Source: Filomicrobium sp. (GTDB lineage: Bacteria; Pseudomonadota; Alphaproteobacteria; Rhizobiales; Hyphomicrobiaceae). Taken from it: a DNA stretch of 64,000 bases. The stretch's first letter is position 1, and every line of letters starts with the position of its first letter. Where the stretch lies: contig CP051234.1 of the NCBI GenBank assembly GCA_017792465.1, positions 1,490,606 to 1,554,605 on the forward strand, written 5' to 3'. This document shows, one piece after another, positions 35,641-47,149 of the stretch. The notes beneath the pieces are model-generated. The model saw only the letters and a program-made list of their open reading frames with translations, did not search any database and was not told where the DNA came from. The position numbers and the translations under genes were made by a program.

Positions 35641-38454
35641 TCACGAGTTCGTTTCCACCTCGAGGATGTCGCCAAGCCGCTTGACGATCTGTTCCTTGCG
35701 GTTGTCGCCGGTGATTTTTCGGCCTGTCAGATCGGTGACGTAGAAGGCGTCAACGACCTTTTCGCCATAGGTCGCGATGTGGGCCGAAGAAATATCCAGA
35801 TAGAGATCGGATAGTGCGGTCGTCAGTTCGTAAAGCAAGCCGGGCCGGTCGCGCCCTTCGACCTCGATCACGGTGTATCTTTCTGACAGATCGTTATCGA
35901 GATGAACAAGCGCACTGACACTGAAAGCCTCGATGCGGTGCTCGGGCCGTCGCTGTTCGAGGACGTGCTGAACGCGCGCTTCGCCTTTCAGGTAGCGCTC
36001 GATGGCTGCACGTATCCGGTTGCCGCGGCGGGCTTCGTCGGCGTCGTCTTGAAACTCGCGCTGCAATAAGAAGGTGTCGAGGGCGTACCCGTCGCGCGTG
36101 GTCGTGATGTTGGCCCCAACGATGTCGGCGCCCACCGACGAGCAGGCACCGGCAAACAGCGACAGCAAGCGCGGGTGGTTCGGGGCGAGGATCGTCAGCT
36201 CGGAAACCGCGGTGAAGGCATCCGACTTGAAGTCCACCGCAAGGCGTTCGTTGTTTTCATCGGCCTTGCGCATGAAAAGCGCATGCTCGACGTGTCCCTC
36301 GGTCGGGAAGCGCAGCCAGTAGTCGTCGAAAAAGCGGCCGACGGCTTTGTCGATCTCAGGCTTCGTCCAACCCTTGGCTTCAAGCGCTCCAGACAATGCG
36401 GTCTGCGCCTTGGCGACACGATCGTGACGGGCCTGCTCTGTATGGCCGCCGCGCAGAAGCGGCTCGGTTTCATAATACAAGGTGCGCAGGAGCTGCCCTT
36501 TCCAGCCGTTCCAGGTGCCTGGACCAACCGCGCGAATGTCAGCGGCGGTCAACAGCAGCAACAGCTTGAGGCGCTCAGAGGTTTTGACGATGTCGGCGAA
36601 GTTGCGGATCGTGGCTGGATCGGTGAGGTCGCGGCGCTGCGAGGTATCGCTCATCGTCAGGTGTTCTTTGATGAGCCAGGCGACGGTTTCGGTCTCGTCC
36701 GCCGTCAGCCCGAGCTTGGGGCACAGTTCCTGGGCGATGCGCGCGCCGACCGTCGAATGATCTTCGCGCCGGCCCTTGCCGATGTCGTGCAGGAAGGCGG
36801 CGACGTAAAGCGCTTTGCGGTTGCGGATCGTCTTTATGATCGCCGTCGACAGCGGCAGTTCCTCGACAGAGTCGCCCTGCTCGATGTCAGCCAGCATTTC
36901 AACGGTGCGGATGAGGTGCTCATCGACCGTATAGTGATGGTACATGTTGAACTGCATCATGCCGACGACGCGGCGGAACGGCGGAATGAAACGGCCAAGC
37001 ACGCCGGCGTCGTTCATGCGGCGCAGCGAGGTCGCGCCGGTTTCGGCGTCGCTTAGCAGCGATAGGAAGATGCGCGTGGCTTCCGGGCTCTCGCGCACCG
37101 ACTTGTCGATCAGGTGGCTCGATCCGCGCAACAGGCGCACCGCGTTTGGATGCAGGAACGTTCCGGTTTTCGCGGCCTGATCAAAAAGGCGGAGGATGTT
37201 CAAGGGGTCGCGCTCGAAGACTTTCGGATCGGCAACGTTGAGGCGATCGGAATCGATGCGGAATTCCGTTCTGGTGCGGATCTGACGGCGCGTTTGCCAG
37301 GAGAGCGGCATCAGCATCTTGCGCAGGGTCGGGACCGATTTGAGTTGCTGAATCTCAAGCGCGCCGCACAAGATGCCGGTGAGGTCTCCGACGTCTTTGG
37401 CGACGAGGAAGTAATGCTTCATGAAGCGCTCGACGGCGCGCAGACCGCCGTGGCGTTTGTAGCCCAAAAGCTCCGCCATCTTAGGCTGAACATCGAACGA
37501 CAGCCGCTCCTCGGCGCGCCCGGTGAGGAAGTGCAAGAAGCAGCGCACCGACCAGAGGAAATCTTCGCAGCGGTTGAAGGTCATCACCTCTTCTTCGGTG
37601 AAGACCCCGGCCCGGATCGCGGCTTCACCGACGTCTTCGCCGTAGATGGCTTTTGACAACCAGTGCAGGGTGTGAAGGTCGCGTAAGCCGCCTTTGCCGT
37701 CCTTGATGTTAGGTTCGACGCGATAGCGGGCATCGCCGGACCGCTGATGGCGGTCGTCGCGCTCGGCCATCTTGGCGTCGATGAAGGCGCGCGTGTTGCC
37801 GGCTGTCACCTGGCGCTGAAACTGTTCCTGGAAGTTAGAGAACAGCTCCTGGTTGCCTTGGATTAGGCGCGAGTCGATCATCGACGTCGCGATCGTGGTG
37901 TCGGCAAGCGAGAGCTGGATGCACTGAGAGATCGTGCGCGTGGCGTGGCCGACCTTGAACCCCAGATCCCAGAGTAAATATAGCAGGCGTTCGGAAGCCT
38001 GGGCTTCGCCGGTGCCTTTATTGCCCGGCATCAAAAACAGAAGGTCGATGTCGGACCCCGGCGCCAAAAGCCCACGGCCGTAACCGCCGGTGGCGACGAT
38101 CGCCATGTCGGCGACCTGGCGGCGTTCTTCGGGCGTGCAGCGATATTTGACGATGAGGTCGAACATCGTGCGGATGAGGTCGTCCTGGAAATTCGATAGT
38201 CCGGCGGCGCAGCGGCGGCCAAGACCGTCGGCCTCCAGTTCCGTCCTTGCCTGCTCGCGAGCTGCCGCGATCACTTCCTTGACCCGCTTCAAGAACGCCG
38301 GCCGAGCGTTTTCGGGACCGTTGGCGGCGGCGATCAGCTGTTCTAATTCTTTTTTCAGCTCGACCGGATCAAAGAACTGCGTCGGAGGCGTCGGGTCCGT
38401 CGGCCGCAAAACATTGAGAAGCCTGAAGATTGTGGCGGGCGGCGGCGTGTCCAT
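35641..38454 (-). CDS. glnD: Bifunctional [protein-PII] uridylyltransferase/uridylyl-removing enzyme GlnD
   Basis: GlnD senses glutamine and adds or removes UMP on PII proteins, controlling nitrogen assimilation. The 937-residue protein has a nucleotidyltransferase domain with ATGGYGRGLLAPGSDIDLLF (Asp135 and Asp137), a GlnE-like helical linker, an HD phosphohydrolase domain (HDIGKGRREDHSTVG) and two C-terminal ACT domains (ELTILAPNHPRLLSLFAGAC and VIEVEGRDRPGLLYELTTAL). ATG 38454 fits better than an in-frame TTG at 38472, which lacks a ribosome site. It is 64 bp downstream of mutS. Confidence 0.96.
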   Translation of the reverse strand: MDTPPPATIFRLLNVLRPTDPTPPTQFFDPVELKKELEQLIAAANGPENARPAFLKRVKEVIAAAREQARTELEADGLGRRCAAGLSNFQDDLIRTMFDLIVKYRCTPEERRQVADMAIVATGGYGRGLLAPGSDIDLLFLMPGNKGTGEAQASERLLYLLWDLGFKVGHATRTISQCIQLSLADTTIATSMIDSRLIQGNQELFSNFQEQFQRQVTAGNTRAFIDAKMAERDDRHQRSGDARYRVEPNIKDGKGGLRDLHTLHWLSKAIYGEDVGEAAIRAGVFTEEEVMTFNRCEDFLWSVRCFLHFLTGRAEERLSFDVQPKMAELLGYKRHGGLRAVERFMKHYFLVAKDVGDLTGILCGALEIQQLKSVPTLRKMLMPLSWQTRRQIRTRTEFRIDSDRLNVADPKVFERDPLNILRLFDQAAKTGTFLHPNAVRLLRGSSHLIDKSVRESPEATRIFLSLLSDAETGATSLRRMNDAGVLGRFIPPFRRVVGMMQFNMYHHYTVDEHLIRTVEMLADIEQGDSVEELPLSTAIIKTIRNRKALYVAAFLHDIGKGRREDHSTVGARIAQELCPKLGLTADETETVAWLIKEHLTMSDTSQRRDLTDPATIRNFADIVKTSERLKLLLLLTAADIRAVGPGTWNGWKGQLLRTLYYETEPLLRGGHTEQARHDRVAKAQTALSGALEAKGWTKPEIDKAVGRFFDDYWLRFPTEGHVEHALFMRKADENNERLAVDFKSDAFTAVSELTILAPNHPRLLSLFAGACSSVGADIVGANITTTRDGYALDTFLLQREFQDDADEARRGNRIRAAIERYLKGEARVQHVLEQRRPEHRIEAFSVSALVHLDNDLSERYTVIEVEGRDRPGLLYELTTALSDLYLDISSAHIATYGEKVVDAFYVTDLTGRKITGDNRKEQIVKRLGDILEVETNS

Positions 38455-38518
38455 TCGTTCAATCTTCTCCAAAACGTTTAGCTTGGGTGGCGGAGGCCGA
38501 AATTTACGACGAAGACGT

Positions 38519-41419
38519 TCAGATTTCTTTATCTTCGAGCAGCGCTTTGAGCCGATAGAGGGCGTCGAGCGCCGCTTTCGGCGACAGTTCGTCCGGGTTG
38601 ATCGAATTCAATTCAATCTCAACGGCCGAGTCCACCCTGCCGGTGGAAATCGGGTTTTCGGGTCTTGCTGCCGCAAACAAGGGTAAGTCATCAAGCAGCA
38701 TGTCTGGTGTCCGCTTGTTATTGCGATCTGCGTCCTGAAGCAAGGCAAGGACTTCGGTAGCCCGTGAAACGACGTCGGCGGGCAGCCCGGCGAGCTTGGC
38801 GACCTGGATGCCGTAAGAGCGGTCGGCAGCGCCGGGTTTGACCTTGTGAAGGAAGATGATCTCGTCTTTCCACTCTTTGACGTCGATTGTGACGTTGGCG
38901 ACTTCTGCGAGGCGTTCAGCAAGCGCCGTTAGTTCATGGTAATGGGTCGCGAAAAGCGTGCGGCAGCACCGCGTTTCATGAAGAAACTCGACGCAGGCCC
39001 AGGCGATTGACAGGCCGTCGAAGGTTGCGGTGCCGCGGCCGATTTCATCGAGAATGACGAGCGAACGGTCGGTGGCCTGATTGAGGATGGCTGCCGTTTC
39101 GACCATTTCGACCATGAAGGTCGAGCGTCCGCGCGCCAAATCGTCGGAGGCGCCGACGCGCGAAAACAACCTGTCGACGATGCCGATTGAAGCCGAAAGC
39201 GCAGGGACGTATGAGCCCATCTGAGCCATGACGGCAATCAGCGCATTCTGGCGCAAGAAGGTCGATTTACCGGCCATGTTGGGGCCGGTGACGAGCCAGA
39301 TGCGGGCGGCGCGGCTTTCTTCGGAGAATTCGGATTCAGCGTCGGTTGATGGCTCATCGGCTATACTGCCGGCTTCTCCGCCTGGGTGCGTTGAGAGGCC
39401 GAGCAAGCAGTCGTTTTCGATGAACGGGCCCTCGCGGGCGGCTTTCAGCGACTGCTCTACGACCGGGTGGCGGCCGCCTCTGATTTCGAAGGTATGGTCG
39501 GCAGAAAGCCGCGGCCGTGCGTAGTCCTCGCGCTCGGCGAGGTCGGCTAAGGCGGCGGTGACGTCGAGTTCGGCAAGTGCGGCGGCGATGTTGGACAACT
39601 CGGTTTCGGCCGCGCCGATGCGTCCGGCCAGATCGTTGAAGACATCTTGTTCCAAGCTGAGCGCGCGTTCGCCCGCGGTTGCGATGCGACCTTCGGTTTC
39701 GGCCAATTCATCGGAGACGAAGCGCATGGCGTTGGCCATGGTCTGGCGATGGCGGAAGATCTCGTCGAAGGGCGGCTTGGTGAGCGGACCGGCTGCTGCC
39801 TGGGTGACCTCGAGGAAGAAGCCCAGGATGTTGTTCTGGCGGACCTTCAGGCTCTTGATGCCGGTTTCATCGCGGTAGCGGGCTTCAAGTTCAGCCAGGA
39901 CCTGTCGGGCGTCCTCTTTCAGACGGCGCGACTGATCGAGTTCGGGCAAATAGCCTTCGCGGACGAATCCGCCGTCGCGACGGTTGACGGGCAGTTCGTC
40001 GATCAACGCCTTTTGCAGTTCTTCCAAGAGCGCGCCAGCGGCGGCGCTGAGACGATTGGCAATTCCGGCGAGTTCGGCTGGCAGCCCGATGCTTGGACGG
40101 TCTTGTTGCAAGAGGGCGCAGCAGGACGCGGCGGACGTTAGGCCATCTCGGATGAAACCCAGATCGCGCGGAGAGCCGCGCCCAAACGACAATCGCGACA
40201 TGGCGCGGGCGAGATCGGGCGCTCCGGCAAGGGCTGCACGGACGTCCTCGCGCAACGCGGGCGTCTCGATGAGAAAACCAACGGCATCGAGCCGGTCGTT
40301 GATGGCTGCGATATCGCATAGTGGACTTGCGAGACGCGCGGCTAATTCGCGGGAGCCTGCGCCTGTGACCGTGCGATCGATGGCTGACAGCAGGCTGCCT
40401 TTGCGATCGCCGCTGGCTGAGCGTGTCAGTTCCAGGCTGGCGCGGCTTGCCGGGTCGATCAGCAGGATAGCGCTGCCTGCGGCGCGGCGCGGCGGACGCA
40501 CCACCGGCTTTTTGCCGATCTGCGTGAGGTCGACATATTTCAGCAACCCACCGATGGCGGAGAGTTCGGCGCGGGTGAATTCGCCGAATGCGTTGAGGTC
40601 GGCGACGCCGAGGTGTTCTTTCAGCATGCGTTCGCCCGAACGGCTGTCGAAGTGCGCGGATGGCAGGGGTGTTTGGGCAGCCGGGATGACGCTGAGGGCT
40701 GCTGCGATCGTGCGGTTGCCGGGGTCGAGCGCGCTTTCAGTATGTAGGATTTCGCGCGGAGCCAGACGGGCCAGTTCGCCGGGCAGATCGGCCAGGTAGG
40801 TGGTGCCGATTTCAAACTCGCCGGTGGAGATATCGAGCGAGGCAAGCGCGACCTGACTTCGGGTTGCATCGGCCGTGACGAATAGCGCCGTCAGATAGTT
40901 ACGGGCGTTGGGCTCCAGCAGCGTTTCTTCGGTGAGCGTCCCGGGCGTCACCAGGCGGACGACGTCGCGCTTCACGACCGCCTTCGAGCCGCGTTTCCTG
41001 GCTTCGGCGGGATCTTCGAGCTGCTCGCAGACGGCAACCCGGTAGCCCTGGCGGATCAGGCGTTCGAGGTATTCGTCGGCGCGTACCACCGGTACGCCGC
41101 ACATCGGGATATCTTCGCCCAGGTGCTTGCCGCGCTTTGTGAGGACGATGCTCAGCGCCTGGGCGGCAATGACGGCGTCTTCGAAGAACAGCTCATAGAA
41201 ATCGCCCATGCGATACCACAACAGGCTGTCGGGATTATTGGCCTTGATCTCCAAGAACTGAGCCATGGAGGGCGTTGCCGTGCCGGTTGCGGCCGCCGAA
41301 ACCGACTTGCCTGCCGGTTTTTGGGCCGCGGGCTTGCGGCGCGCCTCCTTCATCTGGCTCGCTTCGGCCGAGGCAGAGCCGCTCTCCGGCTTATCTTTTT
41401 CGTTTTTGGTGGGCGGCAT
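38519..41419 (-). CDS. mutS: DNA mismatch repair protein MutS
   Basis: MutS recognises mispairs and starts methyl- or MutL-directed repair. The 966-residue protein has the mismatch-binding WYRMGDFYELFFEDA (Phe-x-Glu) near residue 68, connector, lever and clamp domains, and an ATPase with TGPNMAGKSTFLRQNALIAV near 716 and VILDEIGRGTATFDG near 793. A roughly 50-residue Lys/Ala-rich N-terminal extension precedes the conserved start, and a Ser/Glu-rich insert of about 30 residues precedes the Walker A motif. It is divergent from maeB. Confidence 0.96.
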   Translation of the reverse strand: MPPTKNEKDKPESGSASAEASQMKEARRKPAAQKPAGKSVSAAATGTATPSMAQFLEIKANNPDSLLWYRMGDFYELFFEDAVIAAQALSIVLTKRGKHLGEDIPMCGVPVVRADEYLERLIRQGYRVAVCEQLEDPAEARKRGSKAVVKRDVVRLVTPGTLTEETLLEPNARNYLTALFVTADATRSQVALASLDISTGEFEIGTTYLADLPGELARLAPREILHTESALDPGNRTIAAALSVIPAAQTPLPSAHFDSRSGERMLKEHLGVADLNAFGEFTRAELSAIGGLLKYVDLTQIGKKPVVRPPRRAAGSAILLIDPASRASLELTRSASGDRKGSLLSAIDRTVTGAGSRELAARLASPLCDIAAINDRLDAVGFLIETPALREDVRAALAGAPDLARAMSRLSFGRGSPRDLGFIRDGLTSAASCCALLQQDRPSIGLPAELAGIANRLSAAAGALLEELQKALIDELPVNRRDGGFVREGYLPELDQSRRLKEDARQVLAELEARYRDETGIKSLKVRQNNILGFFLEVTQAAAGPLTKPPFDEIFRHRQTMANAMRFVSDELAETEGRIATAGERALSLEQDVFNDLAGRIGAAETELSNIAAALAELDVTAALADLAEREDYARPRLSADHTFEIRGGRHPVVEQSLKAAREGPFIENDCLLGLSTHPGGEAGSIADEPSTDAESEFSEESRAARIWLVTGPNMAGKSTFLRQNALIAVMAQMGSYVPALSASIGIVDRLFSRVGASDDLARGRSTFMVEMVETAAILNQATDRSLVILDEIGRGTATFDGLSIAWACVEFLHETRCCRTLFATHYHELTALAERLAEVANVTIDVKEWKDEIIFLHKVKPGAADRSYGIQVAKLAGLPADVVSRATEVLALLQDADRNNKRTPDMLLDDLPLFAAARPENPISTGRVDSAVEIELNSINPDELSPKAALDALYRLKALLEDKEI

Positions 41420-41647
41420 AGGTGCTCTTTAAGGGCGCTGACAGTTGGCGTTAACTCTTCTGTCCGCCAGCCATAACCCGCGAAGTGGGCCTCAGGGAAC
41501 CCTTCCGCCGAAAGCCTCAATGTCCCAAGGCTATCGGAGAGTTGTGAAAGGCGGCGGTGCGCCTTACTGTGCCGGCCAAATCCCCGACCGCCGAGTTGCA
41601 TAGCGGACGGGAAAACAATAATTCTAATTCCTCCCTCGGACACAACC

Positions 41648-43924
<2,277 letters not shown>

Positions 43925-44022
43925 ATGCGGCCGGCCGCTTCACACCCGTTCTCTGCACATGCTGAAAACAAAATCGCGTCGCGTTCACACAGTGGACGCG
44001 GCGCGCCTTCAAATGACTTTAA

Positions 44023-44045
44023 AGTCCTGGAACCGTTCCTGGACT
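44023..44045. repeat. Inverted repeat between maeB and opgC
   Basis: AGTCC-T-GGAAC, one central base, GTTCC-T-GGACT: a 23-base interrupted palindrome about 100 bases after the maeB stop. No T tract follows, so it is a doubtful terminator and may be an operator or an RNA hairpin. Confidence 0.5.
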
Positions 44046-44136
44046 AGCTCTTAAATTGGCTGGTTGTCGCGTGGCAAGCGCGCGCAACGATGGCTGTTGG
44101 AACTGTCTCTGCGGGTTTGGATCGGAGTCCTCATTG

Positions 44137-45429
44137 ATGCCTGGTGGCAAGGCTGCATCGATGCTCGACAGGCAACGCGACATCCGGCTCGATTTTTTTC
44201 GCGGACTGGCGCTCTTCATTATTTATGTCGTGCATGCGCCGATGAATCCGTGGACCGACTACACGCCGGGGAAGTTCGGCTTTTCGGATACGGCAGAGAT
44301 CTTCGTTTTCTGCTCAGGAGCGGCGTCGGCAATCGCGTTTGGACGCATCTTCGACGTGCGCGGCTTCTGGGCCGGGACGGCGCGCGTGCTGCAGCGATGC
44401 TGGCAGGTCTACTGGGCGCACATCGGCCTTTTCGTTTCTGTGCTGGGATCGATGATCCTGGTCGACCGGTGGCTTGATCAAGGCAATGCGTTCGTGCGCG
44501 GACTGCATCTTGAACCATTTGTTTCCGGCGATGCGGCCTCGGCAATCGTCGGCTTGATGACCCTGACTTATGTACCCATGCTGTTGGACATTCTGCCGCT
44601 CTATGTCGTGCTTCTGGCAATGATCCCGATTGTGATGGCGCTGTCGCGAATTCATCCTGCGGCGGTCTTTGCCTTTATCGCGCTTGCGTGGGCGGGAGCC
44701 AATGCGGGCCTGCTGGAGCTTCCGGGCGAACCCTGGTCGGAAAAGTCCTGGTTCTTCAATCCGTTCGCCTGGCAGCTGATATTCTTCAGCGGCTTTGTGC
44801 TTGTGCGCGGATGGGTTCCGGCCATTCCGATCAATACGCGCGCATTCAAAATTGCACTTCTTCTACTCGTCCTTGCCATTCCGTTTGCACACGAACCGAC
44901 AGCGGCGCAGTGGAAGATTTTAAGTGATGCCAGGACCGGCTTGGCCCCGTTCATTGATAAGAGCCATGTCGGGCCCCTGCGCTACGCCCATTTTCTGCTG
45001 CTTGTCTATGTTGCCGCCTCGCTTGCCGGTCCCAATGGCATCAACCTTCGACGGTGGGCGGATGCCGGTCCGATCGGTGCGGCGGTTGTCGGTGCTATCA
45101 CGACGGTCGGCAGTCGGGCGCTGCCGGTTTTCGTGGCCGGCGTCATGCTGTCGGTCTTCACAGGCGTGGCGCTCAATCTTGTTGGCAGCAACGTCTTGAC
45201 GATCCCCGCGGTGAATATTCTCAGCTTCGCCGGGATGATCGGCGTTGCCTATCTCAGCCGTTGGTACAAGCGACCGCCATGGAGCAAAGCGTCCGGCAAA
45301 TCATCCCATGCGCAGCCCGCCGAAGGGCCATCGGCCCAGACGACTGCCGGGACGTCGATGCCGTCACCTGTCGCGCCGGGCGATCGCGCACGTCCTTCGG
45401 CCGACCTCCAAAAGCTTGGTGATACCTAA
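44137..45429 (+). CDS. OpgC-family membrane acyltransferase-like protein
   Basis: The 430-residue protein opens with RQRDIRLDFFRGLALFIIYV and has about ten membrane segments, the signature of OpgC proteins, which succinylate osmoregulated periplasmic glucans or modify other surface glycans. The tail after residue 385 is polar and low in complexity. ATG 44137 has GGAG ten bases upstream; ATG 44161 is an alternative. No opgG or opgH gene is near, so the substrate is inferred from family only. Confidence 0.8.
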   Translation: MPGGKAASMLDRQRDIRLDFFRGLALFIIYVVHAPMNPWTDYTPGKFGFSDTAEIFVFCSGAASAIAFGRIFDVRGFWAGTARVLQRCWQVYWAHIGLFVSVLGSMILVDRWLDQGNAFVRGLHLEPFVSGDAASAIVGLMTLTYVPMLLDILPLYVVLLAMIPIVMALSRIHPAAVFAFIALAWAGANAGLLELPGEPWSEKSWFFNPFAWQLIFFSGFVLVRGWVPAIPINTRAFKIALLLLVLAIPFAHEPTAAQWKILSDARTGLAPFIDKSHVGPLRYAHFLLLVYVAASLAGPNGINLRRWADAGPIGAAVVGAITTVGSRALPVFVAGVMLSVFTGVALNLVGSNVLTIPAVNILSFAGMIGVAYLSRWYKRPPWSKASGKSSHAQPAEGPSAQTTAGTSMPSPVAPGDRARPSADLQKLGDT

Positions 45430-45709
45430 CGAATTGTGCAAAAGCTTCCGGCGCTTTTACCCTTTCTCAGCATATCCCGATTGCGAATCACTCGATGATC
45501 TGAAAGCCCGCCTGCTGTGTTGCTCTATTGCGACAACTGAAAAACAGAAGTGCGGAAAGCCGTCGAGATTGGCCCCGGCGATGCCGTGCTGCCCTTGTTC
45601 CCGGCAGGCAATAACGGCACAGTTTGTCACGTGTCGAACGCGATGGCGGCTCGCGACGGTGTCTCGACGAAAGCCCGAAACTGCCAACTTAAGCAAATAG
45701 GATTTTCGA

Positions 45710-46288
45710 ATGCCGATTTTCAAATTCATGCGTAGCGCAGCGATGCTTGCAGCGCTGGCGCTTGCCGGGACCAGCATTGGCGCAACGTCTGCTTCTGCTC
45801 AGGACCTCTTTTCATTCTTGTGGTCGGGCGGATCGCGCCAAGTCGTTTCGTTCTCGCCGAAATATCGCCCAGGCCAGGTCATCGTCAGCTTTGGCGACCG
45901 TAAGCTCTACTACATCGCCCGGCGCGGCGAAGCGATCAGCTATCCTATCGCCGTCCCCCGGCAGCAGAGCCGGTGGTCGGGTACGACCCATGTCTCGCAA
46001 AAACGGGTTAATCCGGGCTGGACGCCGACGCCATCGATGCGTCGGGAAAATCCCAAGCTTCCCGCTCACGTTCCTGGCGGACATCCGCTCAATCCGCTCG
46101 GCGTCCGTGCGCTCTATCTGGGTTCGAGCTTGTACCGCATCCACGGGACGGACGCGCCATGGACGATCGGTACGGCCGTCTCCAAGGGCTGCATCCGGAT
46201 GTACAATGAGGATGTCATCGACCTTTATCCGCGTGTGCGTGTCGGCGCCCGCGTGACGGTGACGTGGAAGAAATTCACGACCTACTGA
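45710..46288 (+). CDS. L,D-transpeptidase (YkuD domain)
   Basis: The 192-residue exported protein has a signal peptide of about 30 residues ending SASA. A YkuD domain follows with RIHGTDAPWTIGTAVSKGCI, giving catalytic His145 and Cys161 (SKGCIRM). These enzymes make 3-3 peptidoglycan crosslinks or attach proteins to the wall, common in Rhizobiales. Length is that of the small ErfK/YbiS-like subgroup. A strong terminator follows 60 bases later, so the gene is probably monocistronic. Confidence 0.92.
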   Translation: MPIFKFMRSAAMLAALALAGTSIGATSASAQDLFSFLWSGGSRQVVSFSPKYRPGQVIVSFGDRKLYYIARRGEAISYPIAVPRQQSRWSGTTHVSQKRVNPGWTPTPSMRRENPKLPAHVPGGHPLNPLGVRALYLGSSLYRIHGTDAPWTIGTAVSKGCIRMYNEDVIDLYPRVRVGARVTVTWKKFTTY

Positions 46289-46347
46289 GGGATAACAAGA
46301 AGCGTCGCGGGCTTTTCAGCTCTAGCGGCCTTCAGACTGCAACTGAG

Positions 46348-46383
46348 GCTCCTGCGGAACAATCGATCCGCGGGAGCTTTTTT
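46348..46383 (+). terminator. Intrinsic terminator after the L,D-transpeptidase gene
   Basis: GCTCCTGCGGA and TCCGCGGGAGC pair over 11 positions (one G-T) around an eight-base loop, followed by TTTTTT. Confidence 0.85.
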
Positions 46384-46482
46384 ATTTCCGGGCAAGTGAG
46401 TGGGTGAAACGAATGGCGCGAAAGCGGTTCGCTGGAGCGCCGGATCGTTGGACGCTTGGAGCTGACAGCTGGAAGAACCGGC

Positions 46483-47031
46483 TCAAGACTTCGCCGGGGT
46501 CTGCGCCTGCGCCGTTTTCTTGCACAACGTCGATTTCAGGCTTTCATGATCGGAAAGGTTCTGCCAGCTGGCGTTTGTCGGAACCCCGTCATCGCCGAAC
46601 TTCGTTGCGGCAACGATCTCGGCGAAGCGCTGATTGCGGCAGTCGACCAGCACGCTCACGTCTTCACTTGAGACGTTTCTCGTCACGCGCATGAGCCGGA
46701 CCAACTGCAGGTCGGGCGCCTTGGGATTGACGCGGGTCGAGCCCAGATCCACGGCATCGAAACGATAGATCCTGGGAATAGCGTAGGTCCAAGGCTGATA
46801 GGGCATGCTGGTGGCATAGGTTCTGACGACTTGCAGACGCGTCGGTAAGGCGCCTGCGGCGCGCTCGTACCAGCTATACTCATCGTAGATGGTGTAGCTC
46901 AGCATACCTGCTGCGGCTGCCAGCGGGTAAATAGCGACAGGCGGCTTCCAACCGAAGGGGCGAGCAATCGCATAGACCGCACCGGCAGCGATCGCTCCCA
47001 TCGCGAAGGTTGTCAGCAGCAGATAAAACAT
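46483..47031 (-). CDS. Conserved hypothetical membrane protein
   Basis: I do not recognise this 182-residue protein. It starts with two hydrophobic segments (LLLTTFAMGAIAAGAVYAIA and VAIYPLAAAAGMLSYTIYDE), so it is anchored in the inner membrane, and the rest is a soluble domain of about 130 residues. Visible motifs are YDEYSWYERAAGALP, YQPWTYAIPRIYRFDAVDLG and VLVDCRNQRFAEI, with Cys residues in the last two thirds. The gene has normal coding character and faces the L,D-transpeptidase across its terminator. Confidence 0.6.
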   Translation of the reverse strand: MFYLLLTTFAMGAIAAGAVYAIARPFGWKPPVAIYPLAAAAGMLSYTIYDEYSWYERAAGALPTRLQVVRTYATSMPYQPWTYAIPRIYRFDAVDLGSTRVNPKAPDLQLVRLMRVTRNVSSEDVSVLVDCRNQRFAEIVAATKFGDDGVPTNASWQNLSDHESLKSTLCKKTAQAQTPAKS

Positions 47032-47149
47032 TTGTGGGCTTTCTTGATGGGTTGGGTTCAGTCTGGATGGCGACAGTCAATCAGGCGTACGGCCTTGCAC
47101 GGCCGAAAATCCCTGTGTGCAGAAACCTGGTTCCAATTCGTCTGCCGCT

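Noticed and set aside
45440-45458. Terminator after opgC (AAAAGC...GCTTTT)
   Set aside because: The stem is only six AT-rich pairs and there is no T tract beyond the stem itself.
45550-45735. 61-codon frame before the L,D-transpeptidase gene
   Set aside because: It overlaps the start of the transpeptidase gene, has no ribosome site and resembles no known protein.
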